In this document: positions 1 through 8,919 of the stretch, one piece after another | Layout of the letters: the number at the start of each line of letters is the position of its first letter | How positions within the stretch are numbered: the first letter of the stretch is position 1 | NCBI RefSeq assembly: GCF_019222765.1 | Contig: NZ_CP078145.1 | Span: forward strand, 8,246,001-8,310,000 | Source of the DNA: Nocardia iowensis | Lineage (GTDB): Bacteria; Actinomycetota; Actinomycetes; Mycobacteriales; Mycobacteriaceae | DNA: 64,000 nt | Reading direction: 5' to 3' | The notes under the pieces: model-generated | Seen by the model: the letters and a program-made list of their open reading frames with translations, nothing else | The model's database searches: none | What the model was told of the DNA's origin: nothing | Position numbers and translations under genes: made by a program

Positions 1-26
1 TTTCAAAATTAAATATTTCAAACGAA

Positions 27-57
27 AAGGCCCGCCACCTGACCGGTGACGGGCCTT
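27..57 (-). terminator. Intrinsic terminator of the bS22-type gene
   Basis: Arms AAGGCCCG and CGGGCCTT are perfectly complementary, and an inner CACC/GGTG stem sits in the loop. On the minus strand the hairpin is followed by a T-rich run (TTTTCGTTTGAAA), the classic intrinsic terminator layout, about 20 bases after the stop at 76. Bases 1-26 are unusually AT-rich for this genome. Confidence 0.85.
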
Positions 58-75
58 CCAGCCGACGCGCAGCGC

Positions 76-177
76 TTACTTGCCGAGTTTGCGCCGCTGC
101 ACACGTGTGCGGCGAAGCAGCTTGCGGTGCTTCTTCTTCGACATGCGCTTGCGGCGCTTCTTGATCACAGAACCCAT
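76..177 (-). CDS. 30S ribosomal protein bS22-type, AURKAIP1/COX24 domain, 33 aa
   Basis: A very small, extremely basic protein of 33 residues: [17 protein letters not shown] at the start, ending RRKLGK. This is the AURKAIP1/COX24 family called bS22 in mycobacterial ribosomes, where it binds rRNA near the decoding/intersubunit region. The reading frame runs from ATG at 177 to TAA at 76 and is far below normal gene-calling length. It lies downstream of the HTH gene, as Rv0500B follows Rv0500A in M. tuberculosis. The composition (about half Lys/Arg) and the near-invariant sequence make the assignment secure. Confidence 0.93.
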
Positions 178-440
178 AGGGTTGTTCCTCGCGTTCTCTC
201 TACTCGGCGCGCACGCTACTCACGTACGCCAACTGACCGGTCGCTCGGCAAGCCTCACGCCCAGTGTCCGCGCCGCCGGGTACCACCGGGCACCACAAAG
301 CGATGCCACCGGCGGGCGAACACGAACCGAGGGTCTATCGTACCGGCACGTCCAGCTTGCTTCTAAACCGCCTGATCCAACGTCGCCGGAGGTAGTCCGT
401 CGACGGTCCGCGCTCGGACGAGCGCAGGCGAGTCAGCCGT

Positions 441-740
441 TCATCCGGCGTCGAAGTAGGACGTTTCGAGATAGTCGTGCACCGCCTTGGCATGCACCCG
501 GAACGAACGACCTACCCGCACCGCGGGCAGCTCACCGGAATGCACGAGCCGGTACACCGTCATCTTGGACACTCGCATCAGACTCGCCACCTCGGCGACC
601 GTGAGGAATTGAGTGCCACCGAGCATGGGTTGACCCTGCGATCCCGAGCCGCCTTGCGCCCGGGAACCAGCCCGGGCGTTCGAGGGGCCGGAGCCGCTCG
701 AACTCCCTGAGCTACTTGCAGACATCTTGTTAGACATCAT
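441..740 (-). CDS. Helix-turn-helix DNA-binding protein, excisionase/BldC-like (Rv0500A homologue)
   Basis: 99-residue protein with a Ser/Gly-rich disordered N-terminus (about residues 1-40) and a C-terminal MerR/excisionase-type winged helix-turn-helix: FLTVAEVASLMRVSKMTVYR followed by VHSGELPAVRVG and RSFRVHAKAVHDYL. This fold binds DNA without an effector domain. I chose ATG 740 because GGAGG lies 11 bases upstream; ATG 737 is also possible. It lies between proC and the bS22-type gene, as in mycobacteria. Its targets are unknown. Confidence 0.85.
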   Translation of the reverse strand: MMSNKMSASSSGSSSGSGPSNARAGSRAQGGSGSQGQPMLGGTQFLTVAEVASLMRVSKMTVYRLVHSGELPAVRVGRSFRVHAKAVHDYLETSYFDAG

Positions 741-940
741 TGCACCATTGACCTCCGGCACGTCCGCGCCGCCGGCTTCCCCACCGGCGGAACAGACACG
801 CACGTGCTCCTTGAAGCTTAGCGGGACCAGTGGTGTTACTGCGACGGGAGTGAGAAATCAGCTTTTCCGATTGTGCGTGTCCACGATCCCGAGGTGCCAG
901 GGAAGGCCTGCCGATGGTGTTGCTCCGCGCCCCCAGCGGC

Positions 941-1792
941 TTATCCGACGCCGCCGACGCCCTCGCCCGGACTGCCCTGTTCGGCCGAGCGCTGCTTGGC
1001 CGCGTGCAATGCCTCCAGAAACGCCGACCGAATTCCGCCGCGCTCGAGCTCGCGCACGGCCGCCGCGGTGGTGCCCGCCGGTGACGTGACAGCGGCTCGC
1101 AGCTCGCCCGCGGTCTGTTCGGACTCCTCGAGCAGCGCCGCCGAGCCGACCATCGTCTGCACCACCAGCTGGGTGGCGACGTCGCGGGTCAGCCCGAGGC
1201 CGACGCCCGCGTCCACCAAGGCCTCGACGACCAGGAAGAAGTAGGCGGGCCCGGAACCCGAGACCGCGGTGACCGCGTCCATCTGCGACTCCGCGACGGC
1301 CACCACCTTGCCGACCGCGCCGAGCACCTCGGTCACCAGCTCCAGTTGCTGCGGACGCGCGTAGCGACCCGGCGCGATCACGCTCATGCCCTGCCCGACC
1401 AGCATCGGCGTATTCGGCATCACCCGCACCACCGGGAAACCGGCGGGCAGCTTCGCCTCCAGCCGTGCGGTCGGCACCCCGGCGGCCAGCGACACCAGGA
1501 TCTGGTCCCGGTCGTTGCCGACGCTCGCGTTGTCGGCGAGCGCGGCCTTGCCGAGTGCGGTCATCACCGCGTCGACATCAGCGGGCTTGACCGCGACGAC
1601 CAAGAGATCCGCGCCGACCGCGGCATCGGCCACCGAGTCCGTCACCCGGACGCCGAACCGCTCGGCAATCTGTGCGCCCCGCTCCGGAAAGGTCTCGACG
1701 ACAACCATGTCCTTCGCCGGCCGCCCGGATTCGAGCAAGCCCGCGATCAACGCCTCCCCGATGCGACCGCCACCGATCACCGCAATTCGCAT
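941..1792 (-). CDS. proC: Pyrroline-5-carboxylate reductase
   Basis: Last step of proline synthesis: NAD(P)H reduction of 1-pyrroline-5-carboxylate to L-proline in the cytoplasm. 283 residues, normal for the family. The N-terminal Rossmann motif is IAVIGGGRIGEALIAGLL (residues 3-20). VVRVMPNTPMLVGQGM and SGSGPAYFFLVVEAL match the central P5CR segments. The C-terminal dimerisation domain carries TSPAGTTAAAVRELE, close to the usual TSPGGTT signature with one Gly-to-Ala change. The ATG at 1792 leads straight into the Rossmann fold. Conserved neighbour of the thioesterase-like gene and HTH gene. Confidence 0.96.
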   Translation of the reverse strand: MRIAVIGGGRIGEALIAGLLESGRPAKDMVVVETFPERGAQIAERFGVRVTDSVADAAVGADLLVVAVKPADVDAVMTALGKAALADNASVGNDRDQILVSLAAGVPTARLEAKLPAGFPVVRVMPNTPMLVGQGMSVIAPGRYARPQQLELVTEVLGAVGKVVAVAESQMDAVTAVSGSGPAYFFLVVEALVDAGVGLGLTRDVATQLVVQTMVGSAALLEESEQTAGELRAAVTSPAGTTAAAVRELERGGIRSAFLEALHAAKQRSAEQGSPGEGVGGVG

Positions 1793-1981
1793 ATCCGCCT
1801 CTCCGCGTTTCTTGCCGGTCGTAAGTGCCGCTCTGGTTACGTCGCGGACCGGCGGTCAGGTGCTTGGCCAAGTTCTGGGGGTACCCCTGGAGTTACCCCT
1901 GTGCGCACGAAACCAGATGTTACGTGCCGTAAAACCGAGTCGAAGATCCCCGTGCCGGTCGGCCTGCCGTCGCCAGTGGCC

Positions 1982-2863
1982 TCAGCGCTGCGGGATGAGC
2001 GCCAATTGACGGCTCTGGGCAACCACCGCGCCGGTGTGGTCGAGGACGAGTTGGTCCTCGTCGAACAGGTGATTGCCGACCTCGTGCGTGCTGGCGATGA
2101 TGCGCAGCCAGCCGGGGGCCGGCTTGCGCCGCAGGTAGGTGGCCATCTGGACGGTGGGAGCCCAGCCGAATTGGCCGAGGTTCATCGGAACCGGCGGGCT
2201 CATGTCGGCGCTCATCATCGCGAAGAGCATGCCGACCTCGGGGTCCTGCTCGTCGGCGGCGCGCGGTCGGATCCACAGGCGCAGGCGCGGCTCGGCCTTT
2301 TCGCCGTCGAGGAAGCGGGCCCACGCCCGATCGATGAAGAGCTCGGTGGCCTGGCCGACGTGCACGAGGCTGCCCATCGCCGAGCCGGGTTCGTAGCCGA
2401 TCGCGTCGGCGGGTGGTTCGACGGGCATGTCGCCGTGCTCCTGTGCGTAGCGCGGCTCGGCGTCGTCGAGGTGACCGAAGGTGAGCGCGGTGCGCACCAG
2501 CGTGCGGCCGTGCTGGATCAGGTTCGCGTCGGCCAGGCAGATCTGGCGGCCTACCTTGCGGATGTGCACCTCGTATTCGACCTCGCCGGGATCGGGTGCA
2601 CCGAGGAAGTCGGAGCTGGCGGCGATCGGCGCCATGCCCGCGAGTGCCGGGTCGGCCGCGCGCAGCCACTTCAGGCCCGCCGCCGCGCTGGCGGCGACCA
2701 TGGTGCCGCCGTGCACCTTCTTGCCGATCGTCCAGGTCTTGTCGATGCTGCCCAGGTAGCGACCGGTGTCGGCGGTCTTCGCGGGCAGCTCGGTCAGCGC
2801 GAGCACCCGGCTGAACGGGGCATCGGTCTCGGTGACCCGGTCGAGGTCCAGCTCCGTCGTCAT
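1982..2863 (-). CDS. Thioesterase-family (hotdog) protein, Rv0499-like
   Basis: 293 residues with a double-hotdog layout: an N-terminal acyl-CoA-thioesterase-like half (KKVHGGTMVAASAAAGLKW near residue 45, IAASSDFLGAPDPGEVEYEV) and a C-terminal half (LFIDRAWARFLDGEKAEPRL, PPVPMNLGQFGWAPTVQM). Such proteins hydrolyse or bind acyl-CoA; the real substrate is not known. ATG 2863 is preceded by AGGAG at a 5-base spacing. The open frame continues upstream but without a better start. Conserved neighbour of proC. Confidence 0.8.
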   Translation of the reverse strand: MTTELDLDRVTETDAPFSRVLALTELPAKTADTGRYLGSIDKTWTIGKKVHGGTMVAASAAAGLKWLRAADPALAGMAPIAASSDFLGAPDPGEVEYEVHIRKVGRQICLADANLIQHGRTLVRTALTFGHLDDAEPRYAQEHGDMPVEPPADAIGYEPGSAMGSLVHVGQATELFIDRAWARFLDGEKAEPRLRLWIRPRAADEQDPEVGMLFAMMSADMSPPVPMNLGQFGWAPTVQMATYLRRKPAPGWLRIIASTHEVGNHLFDEDQLVLDHTGAVVAQSRQLALIPQR

Positions 2864-3060
2864 CGTCACTCCTGTCGTTCCACCGGCCGCGGCGGCATCA
2901 GGGTTGCTGGTACGCGGCGTTCGTACAGCGTAGAACGACTCGGCTGCGGGTCCGCATTCCCCTCGGTCAGGACGGTGCGACGGGACGCACCCAGATACTG
3001 GTGGCATGGGACTTCAGCAGCACCTGGCTACCAATGTTGTTGTGCCGCTGGGATTTCGCG

Positions 3061-3972
3061 TCAGGCGCGGTGGGCAGAGGTTGGCGCGGGCGCGGTTTGG
3101 CCGTTGAGGTGCAGGCGGGCGAAGGCGAGGGTGCGGTGCAGCATCGCTGCCCGGTCCTGGGTGGTGCGGGCGTTCTGGGTGTTGATCTCGGCGACCGCCT
3201 GACCGGCAAAACCGTTGCGGACCAAGGTGTCGCAGACTTCGACGCAGGGCTGGGTGCCTTCACCCGGCACGAGATGCTCGTCGTGCGCGGCGCCGCGGCC
3301 GTCGGCCAGGTGCAGGTGTGCCAGGCCATGACCCATCCGGGCGGCCAGCGCCAACGGGTCCGCGCCCGCGGTCGCGGTATGCGACAGGTCGAGGGTGTAG
3401 TGCTGGAAACCGGTATCGGTCGGGTCGTAGGACGGGCTGAACGCGGTGAGCCCGATGCCGGGCCCGCCGCGCCGCTCGAGCCGTTTCACCGCGCGCGAGC
3501 CGCGCCCGAACAAGGTATCGGCGCGCATCGGGAACATGTTCTCCACCGCGACGATGACCGGGCTGTGTTCCTCCAGCTCGGCGACCTGGGCGGCGAAGTT
3601 CTCGGCGTAACGGCGCTGCCAGCGGAACGGCGGATGCACGACGACGGTGCGCGCGCCGAGTGCCTCGGCGGTGCGCACGCTGCGTTCGAGTTTGGCGACC
3701 GGGTCCGAGCCCCAGACCCGCTGCGAGATCAGCAGGCACGGCGCGTGGATCGCGAGCACCGGCACGTCGTACTTGCGGGCGTAGGACTGCACGGTGGCGA
3801 TGCTCTGACTGGCCGGTTCGGCCCAGACCATCAATTCGACGCCGTCGTATCCGAGGTCGGCCGCGTACCGGAACGCCGCCTCGGTGTTCTGCGGGTACAC
3901 CGACGCCGTCGAGAGTCCGACGAGAATCTGCCGTCGATCCGACGTGCCTTCCGCCTGCCCGATATTCCCCAC
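3061..3972 (-). CDS. Sugar phosphate isomerase/epimerase-like TIM-barrel protein (Rv0498-like)
   Basis: 303 residues of the xylose-isomerase-like TIM-barrel superfamily. Barrel strands with likely metal-binding or catalytic residues are visible: VPVLAIHAPCLLIS, TVVVHPPFRWQ, VIVAVENMFPM, HYTLDLSHTA, GLAHLHLADG, HLVPGEGTQPCVEV. The exact reaction is unknown. GTG 3972 has AGGGAG five bases upstream; the frame is open further upstream, but that segment overlaps the membrane-protein gene and has no recognisable domain. It follows that gene by 14 bases, so probably one transcript. Confidence 0.8.
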   Translation of the reverse strand: MGNIGQAEGTSDRRQILVGLSTASVYPQNTEAAFRYAADLGYDGVELMVWAEPASQSIATVQSYARKYDVPVLAIHAPCLLISQRVWGSDPVAKLERSVRTAEALGARTVVVHPPFRWQRRYAENFAAQVAELEEHSPVIVAVENMFPMRADTLFGRGSRAVKRLERRGGPGIGLTAFSPSYDPTDTGFQHYTLDLSHTATAGADPLALAARMGHGLAHLHLADGRGAAHDEHLVPGEGTQPCVEVCDTLVRNGFAGQAVAEINTQNARTTQDRAAMLHRTLAFARLHLNGQTAPAPTSAHRA

Positions 3973-3986
3973 AGCCGCTCCCTGCC

Positions 3987-5594
3987 TCAGTCCGTACTGA
4001 GCAGAAAGGCTAGCGGTCCCAGCGTGACGAAGACGCCTACGACGACCGCGATCACCGTACTGAGCACGTCGTCGGTCCGGCGCAGGATCCGCACCAGCGC
4101 CACCAGGCCCAGAATCACGATCATCGCCAGGGTCAGCGCCACCCAAGGGAGCATCTCCCACATCCGCTCGAAACCCTTGAACAGCAACATGCCCGCGACG
4201 GCCGCGCCGGTGCTCTGACCGCCCAGGATCAGCCACTGGCGGCGGTTGGCGTCGTACTCCGCCTTGCGCGCCACCCGGGAGCGGCGCGGCGACAGGTCGT
4301 GGTCGGCCTGCTCGTCCTCGTCGAGGGGCTCGTGCTCGTCGTCCTCGGCGTCCAGGTCGATGGGCTCGAAGTAGTCGGTCTTGCCGTCGTACAGGTCGAG
4401 CTCGTCGACGGGGGCGCGGCCCGCATCACCGCTGCGACCGCGTTTGCCGCGCCCGGCACGCTCCGCCGCGCGTTCGGCACCCGCGCGTTCGGCCCGCTCG
4501 ACACCGTCCCTGAGCAGGTCGCCCGCCACCGTCTGGCCGGAAACGAGCTGCTGGTCCTGGCTGGCCAGCGACCACGCGGCGGTGGAGATGCCCGCCGACT
4601 CCGGCGGCGCGTCGTTGCGTTGTGGCGCATCAGGTTTGCGTCGTCGAGCCGACCAGGCCGGCAACCCGCCATCGGCGGCGCCGTTGCGTTGCGCCGACCT
4701 TCGCTGCGGTTCCGGCGGCGGTTCCGGCGCCGGCGGCCATGGCGCGGTGGCCCTCGATTCCGGCAGCGGCTCCGGCTCGAAATCGGTCGCCGACGGCGAC
4801 CACGCCGCGGTCGCGGGTGCGGCCTCCTCGGCTTCGGCCTCGGCCGCGCGGCGCCGGGCGGCCCGGCCGCCGGTGGCACCGTTGCGCTCGGCCCGGCCGC
4901 CCGATCCGGCGCGGTCCGGCAGGGCTGTGCTCGCTCCGCCGCGCTCCGGCTTGCCGATCTCGCGGAGCGGTCGCACCTCGGTGGTCTCGTCGTCCGGCTC
5001 GGCGTACCGGCGCCGGCGACCGGAACGCGGAGCGGCCGCACTGGGTTCCGGATCGCTCGCATAGGGATTGGGCGACGGTGCGTAGGGGTTGGGTGAGGGG
5101 GCGTACGGATTGGGCGACGGCGCGTACAGGTCGGTGACCGGAGTGCGCGACGACAGCGGGTCGGCGGGCGTGCCGTGTCGCGAGCCCGGCATCTCCCGGC
5201 CCGGCATCACCCGGTTCGAGCGGCCGGGCAGCGGATCGGCCTGCGGCTCGGGCTGGGCGTAGGCGGCGAGCGGGTCGTACATCGAGATCGGGCCGGATAT
5301 CGGTGAATACGAGGAGGGTTCCGGCGCCGGGGCGGGCGGTGTGTACGAAACCGGTTCCGGCGCGGGAGGTTCATACGCCGGTGTTTCGTAGCTGGGCTCG
5401 TCGGGCACTCCGGGGTCGGGCGCGGCGTGCGACGAGTGACCGCTGCCGATGGCGGGCATGTCACCCGTCAGTTCGGCCACCGAGATGCCGCGGCCACCGC
5501 GGCGGCGTCGGCCACCGCCAGGGGACGACGCACCCTGTTGACCGTTGCGGGCCAACAGCTCGGCGACCGATAGCTGTTTGGAATCCTCACTCAT
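3987..5594 (-). CDS. Membrane protein with long disordered N-terminal region (Rv0497-like)
   Basis: 535 residues. About 430 N-terminal residues are Pro/Glu/Arg/Ala-rich and predicted disordered, with tandem YAPSPNP repeats around residue 165 and Arg-rich blocks. The C-terminus has two hydrophobic segments, WLILGGQSTGAAVAGMLLF and a second around VALTLAMIVILGLVALVRI, continuing into VLSTVIAVVVGVFVTLGP. Such topology suits a large cytoplasmic tail anchored in the membrane. The function is unknown. Its ATGA start overlaps the stop of the 26-codon mini-cistron, implying translational coupling to ppx. Confidence 0.75.
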   Translation of the reverse strand: MSEDSKQLSVAELLARNGQQGASSPGGGRRRRGGRGISVAELTGDMPAIGSGHSSHAAPDPGVPDEPSYETPAYEPPAPEPVSYTPPAPAPEPSSYSPISGPISMYDPLAAYAQPEPQADPLPGRSNRVMPGREMPGSRHGTPADPLSSRTPVTDLYAPSPNPYAPSPNPYAPSPNPYASDPEPSAAAPRSGRRRRYAEPDDETTEVRPLREIGKPERGGASTALPDRAGSGGRAERNGATGGRAARRRAAEAEAEEAAPATAAWSPSATDFEPEPLPESRATAPWPPAPEPPPEPQRRSAQRNGAADGGLPAWSARRRKPDAPQRNDAPPESAGISTAAWSLASQDQQLVSGQTVAGDLLRDGVERAERAGAERAAERAGRGKRGRSGDAGRAPVDELDLYDGKTDYFEPIDLDAEDDEHEPLDEDEQADHDLSPRRSRVARKAEYDANRRQWLILGGQSTGAAVAGMLLFKGFERMWEMLPWVALTLAMIVILGLVALVRILRRTDDVLSTVIAVVVGVFVTLGPLAFLLSTD

Positions 5595-5671
5595 GACTCT
5601 GCCTCGCTGGCGCTCGGCGCCGTCACGCGCGAAGCACGCTGTAACACGATTCGTTCGCTGCGCTCACTCAT
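5586..5671 (-). repeat. MIRU-like 77-bp element with 9-bp flanking direct repeats
   Basis: Read on the minus strand, ATGAGTGAG occurs at 5671-5663 and again at 5594-5586, exactly 77 bases apart. The first copy overlaps the ppx stop; the second is the start of the membrane-protein gene. The insert carries a complete open frame (see the mini-cistron entry). Its tail, CAGCGAGGCAGAGTC, nearly matches the tail of the element at 18904-18938. Mycobacterial MIRUs have the same layout (a unit in an ATGA junction with a small overlapping frame), and the senX3-regX3 MIRUs of M. tuberculosis include 77-bp units. Confidence 0.7.
5591..5671 (-). CDS. 26-aa coupling mini-cistron between ppx and the membrane-protein gene
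   Basis: A 27-codon frame ([16 protein letters not shown] start, ending ASEAES) that starts in ATGA overlap with the ppx stop and stops in ATGA overlap with the next start. Ribosomes could therefore pass from ppx to the membrane-protein gene by two successive reinitiations. It has no similarity to a known protein that I recognise. I infer a coupling role rather than a functional peptide. Confidence 0.55.
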   Translation of the reverse strand: MSERSERIVLQRASRVTAPSASEAES

Positions 5672-6699
5672 GACGTAACCGTTCCCATCGGCCCCAGCGC
5701 GACCGCACTATCGGGCGCCGGGCGGCCACTATTGGCTGCCGGGCCCGGTAAGCATGTCGCCCGGGGTCCGCCATTCATGTCGGTATCCAGTTTGCGCAGG
5801 ATCAGACCTTCCCGCAGCGCCCACGGACAAATCTCGATGGACTCCAGCGATAGTGCCCGCATACTCGCCTCCGCGACCAATGCGCCAGCCACCAATTGCT
5901 GTGACCGATCGGAACTTACGCCTTCCAATTCTGCACGGTCTGACGCGGTCATCCGGGAGATGAACGCAATCAGTTGGCGCAGACCTGAGCTGGTGAGTGT
6001 ACGACGCACCCGAGGACCCGCCGCCGAGGGTGCCGCTCCGGTCAGCCTGGCCAACGAGCGGAAGGTCTTCGATGTACCGACGGCCAGATCCGGTTTACCC
6101 GCGTCTATCAGCTGTTTCGCCGGCAGCGTCAGCTCCGCGTCGAGCCAGTCGCGCAGCACGTTGACCCGGCGCTTACCCGGCGGATCCTCGCGCAGCCACT
6201 CCCTGGTCAACCGCCCGGCACCGAGTTGCAGCGACAGCGCGACATCGGGTTCTTCGTCGCCGCCGTTGGACATTTCCAGCGAACCGCCGCCGATGTCGAG
6301 GTTGAGGATGCGGCCCGCACTCCAGCCGAACCAGCGGCGCACCGCGAGAAAGGTCAGCCGCGCCTCGTCGACGCCGGAGAGCACCTGCAGGTCGACTCCG
6401 GTCTGCGTGCGGACACGCCCGAGCACGTCTTCGGAGTTGGCCGCTTCACGCAGCGCGGAGGTGGCGAACGGCATCAGCTCGACGCACTTGGAAGTCTCGG
6501 CGATGCTGGCGAATTCGGCGACGGTGGCGATCAGCCGCTGCGCGCCCGCCTCGGTGATCCGGCCTTGGGCATCGATGTTCTCCGACAGCCGTAAAGCGGC
6601 CTTTGTCGAGCTCATCGGCATGGGATGACCACCCCGATGCGCGTCCACCACCAGCAGGTGGACGGTATTGCTTCCGACATCGAGTACCCCAAGCCGCAC
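5668..6699 (-). CDS. Ppx/GppA family exopolyphosphatase/guanosine pentaphosphatase
   Basis: 343 residues of the ASKHA (actin-like ATPase) fold. Phosphate-binding signatures: [19 protein letters not shown] at the N-terminus and [16 protein letters not shown] near residue 145. [15 protein letters not shown] and [10 protein letters not shown] fit the family. It removes phosphate from polyphosphate or pppGpp; which is preferred cannot be told here. Start: GTG 6699, placing [12 protein letters not shown] at the N-terminus as in homologues; no methionine upstream is supported. It matches Rv0496 in position. Divergent from the Rv0495c-like gene at 6765. Confidence 0.9.
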   Translation of the reverse strand: MRLGVLDVGSNTVHLLVVDAHRGGHPMPMSSTKAALRLSENIDAQGRITEAGAQRLIATVAEFASIAETSKCVELMPFATSALREAANSEDVLGRVRTQTGVDLQVLSGVDEARLTFLAVRRWFGWSAGRILNLDIGGGSLEMSNGGDEEPDVALSLQLGAGRLTREWLREDPPGKRRVNVLRDWLDAELTLPAKQLIDAGKPDLAVGTSKTFRSLARLTGAAPSAAGPRVRRTLTSSGLRQLIAFISRMTASDRAELEGVSSDRSQQLVAGALVAEASMRALSLESIEICPWALREGLILRKLDTDMNGGPRATCLPGPAANSGRPAPDSAVALGPMGTVTS

Positions 6700-6764
6700 A
6701 AGAACACGGTACTGGGTGATCCGGCCCTTTAGGCCAGGCGACTGAACTGTTAGCGTTCCGAGGT

Positions 6765-7631
6765 GTGACGGTAGGCGCAGCAGCCAGTGGGCCGACCCGG
6801 CCCCGACCAGCGGGGAAGATCGATCCGAGCCCCGAGGTCGATCCGGATTTCCCGCGCGAATGGATCGAGTTCGTCGATCCAGCAAACGACGAGCATCTGA
6901 TCGTCGCCGACCTGACCTGGCTTCTGTCGAGATGGACGTGCGTCTTCGGCACCCCGGCATGCCAGGGCATCCTGTCCGACCGTCCCGACGACGGCTGCTG
7001 CTCACACGGTGCCTTCCTGTCCGACAAGGACGATCGCAAGCGCCTGCAGAATGCTGTGAAAATGCTCACACCAGCGGATTGGCAGCTCATGGGTGCGGCG
7101 CGGGACGCGGACGGCAAGATCACCAAGAAGGGTTACCTGGAACTCGACGAGTTGGAGGACGAGCCCGCCTTGCGCACCCGTCGCTTCGACGGTGCCTGCA
7201 TCTTCCTCAATCGGCCCGGCTTCGAAGGCGGCGTCGGCTGTTCGCTGCACACCATGGCGCTGCGCCGCGGTATCGAGCCGCTGGAGGTGAAGCCGGACGT
7301 GTGCTGGCAGCTGCCGATCCGGCGCACCCAGGATTGGGTGGACCGGCCGGACGGCGTGCAGATCCTGCGCACCACCGTCACCGAATACGACCGCCGCGGC
7401 TGGGGCCCCGGCGGCGCGGACCTGGATTGGTACTGCTCCGGTTCGCCCGACGCACATGTGGGCACGCGTCCCGTGTGGCAGTCCTACGGTCCGGAGCTCA
7501 AAGAATTGCTCGGCGCTCCTGCCTACGAGGAATTGGCCAGACATTGCCGACGCCGAGAAGGCCTCGGCCTCATCGCAATTCATCCGGCGACGGTGCACGC
7601 GAACCGGACGCACAACTCCGCGACCGCCTGA
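6765..7631 (+). CDS. Conserved Cys-rich protein of unknown function (Rv0495c-like)
   Basis: 288 residues, conserved across mycobacteria next to ppx. The N-terminus has [20 protein letters not shown] then [16 protein letters not shown] Cys/His-rich core is striking: [51 protein letters not shown] and [13 protein letters not shown]. The spacing suggests a metal or Fe-S site, but I cannot assign a family with certainty. GTG 6765 opens the frame; the upstream 65 bases are shared with the divergent ppx promoter. Confidence 0.85.
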   Translation: MTVGAAASGPTRPRPAGKIDPSPEVDPDFPREWIEFVDPANDEHLIVADLTWLLSRWTCVFGTPACQGILSDRPDDGCCSHGAFLSDKDDRKRLQNAVKMLTPADWQLMGAARDADGKITKKGYLELDELEDEPALRTRRFDGACIFLNRPGFEGGVGCSLHTMALRRGIEPLEVKPDVCWQLPIRRTQDWVDRPDGVQILRTTVTEYDRRGWGPGGADLDWYCSGSPDAHVGTRPVWQSYGPELKELLGAPAYEELARHCRRREGLGLIAIHPATVHANRTHNSATA

Positions 7632-7709
7632 GCCCTCGGAATGAGGGCTTGCACTCCGTTCACCTCGGAGGCATGCGAACTTCACTTGTTTGCGGTTTGA
7701 TGTGCGGTC

Positions 7710-8042
7710 ATGTCCAAGAAAGTGTTGACCCTGGCAGCCGTTTCGATCGGCGCCGCACTCTGTTTCCCCGCAATCGCCAACGCCGAACCCAACGGTGACC
7801 CCGCCAAGTACGCCGACTTCACCGCGGACTTCGTGCCCGCCAACACCCCCGAGGCGATCAACGCCGCCGCGGCGGGCAAGAACGTGATCATGAGCCCGTA
7901 CGGGGTCAACAACACCATCGCCTGCCGCGGCACCAGCGCGGCCGATGTCTACGACTGCATGCAGGAAGACGCCCTCGGCTGGATCACCTTGCGCAAGATC
8001 GACGTTCCCGGCGTCGGCCCCACCTGGACCTACCTGCCCTGA
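7710..8042 (+). CDS. Small secreted protein, unknown function
   Basis: 110 residues with a textbook Sec signal peptide: MSKKVLTLAAVSIGAALCF then PAIANAEP, with cleavage expected after ANA (about residue 26). The mature part is about 84 residues, with two Cys (IACRGTSAADVYDCMQ) that could form a disulfide, and ends in PTWTYLP. No known domain recognised. ATG 7710 begins the signal peptide. Monocistronic, with a hairpin just downstream. Confidence 0.75.
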   Translation: MSKKVLTLAAVSIGAALCFPAIANAEPNGDPAKYADFTADFVPANTPEAINAAAAGKNVIMSPYGVNNTIACRGTSAADVYDCMQEDALGWITLRKIDVPGVGPTWTYLP

Positions 8043-8057
8043 CATCAGCGGACGACG

Positions 8058-8078
8058 GCCGAGGGCATAGCCCTCGGC
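8058..8078 (+). terminator. Hairpin after the small secreted protein gene
   Basis: Perfect 9-bp stem GCCGAGGGC / GCCCTCGGC with a 3-base loop, 16 bases after the stop at 8042. No T-run follows, so termination efficiency is uncertain. Confidence 0.6.
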
Positions 8079-8183
8079 TCCCCCGCCTCTCCGCGTCTTC
8101 AGGCCAGACTCGAGTGCCGCGACAGTGACGTTGGCGGCAGGCGGCGGGACTGCCCGCTAGTTCGCTGGTGCCCGACGAGTTAC

Positions 8184-8227
8184 CCATGTGCTCACGAAAT
8201 CAGTAGTCGAGTTTCGTGAGCACATGG
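8184..8227 (-). terminator. Perfect 16-bp-stem hairpin after regX3
   Basis: Arms CCATGTGCTCACGAAA and TTTCGTGAGCACATGG are perfect reverse complements, with a 12-base loop. It lies two bases beyond the regX3 stop and between convergent genes, so it probably ends transcription from both sides. No T-tract. Confidence 0.75.
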
Positions 8228-8229
8228 CG

Positions 8230-8919
8230 TCAAGCCTCCAGTTTGTAGCCCAGTCCACGGACGGTGACCAGGTGCTCCGGCTTGGCCGGGTCGGCCTCGA
8301 TCTTGGAGCGCAGGCGCTTTACGTGCACGTCAAGGGTTTTGGTGTCACCGACGTAGTCGGCGCCCCAGACCCGATCGATCAGCTGGCCGCGGGTGAGCAC
8401 CCGGCCGGAGTTGCGCAGCAGGTATTCGAGCAGGTCGAATTCCTTGAGCGGCAGCGTTACCGGCTTGCCGTTCACCAGCACGGTGTGGCGGTCCACGTCC
8501 ATCCGGACCGGGCCCGCTTCCAGCACGCCGCTCTCGTTGGTGCCGTCCAGCTCGTCGCCCGCGCCGCGGCGCAGCACGGCCCGAATGCGTGCGATCAGTT
8601 CGCGCGCCGAGTACGGCTTGGTCACATAGTCGTCGGCGCCGAGCTCCAGCCCGACCACCTTGTCGATCTCGCTGTCCCTTGCCGTCACCATGATCACCGG
8701 TACGCCGCTGCGGGTGCGCAACTGCTTGCACACATCCGTGCCGCTCATGCCTGGCAGCATGAGATCGAGCAGCACGATGTCCGCACCGGACCGATCGAAC
8801 TCGGCGAGCGCGGACGGTCCGTCACCGACAACGGTGACCTCGAAACCCTCCTTGCGCAGCAGGAACGCGAGCGGATCGGCCAGCGACTCCTCATCCTCGA
8901 CGATCAACACACTCGTCAT
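8230..8919 (-). CDS. regX3: Two-component response regulator RegX3
   Basis: OmpR/PhoB-family regulator of the phosphate-starvation response, 229 residues. Receiver domain about 1-118: acidic EDEE near residue 9, phospho-acceptor Asp in [13 protein letters not shown], switch Lys in [13 protein letters not shown]-terminal winged helix: [43 protein letters not shown]. The ATG overlaps the senX3 stop by four bases (ATGA), so the pair is translationally coupled. Unlike M. tuberculosis, no MIRU separates the two genes. Confidence 0.96.
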   Translation of the reverse strand: MTSVLIVEDEESLADPLAFLLRKEGFEVTVVGDGPSALAEFDRSGADIVLLDLMLPGMSGTDVCKQLRTRSGVPVIMVTARDSEIDKVVGLELGADDYVTKPYSARELIARIRAVLRRGAGDELDGTNESGVLEAGPVRMDVDRHTVLVNGKPVTLPLKEFDLLEYLLRNSGRVLTRGQLIDRVWGADYVGDTKTLDVHVKRLRSKIEADPAKPEHLVTVRGLGYKLEA

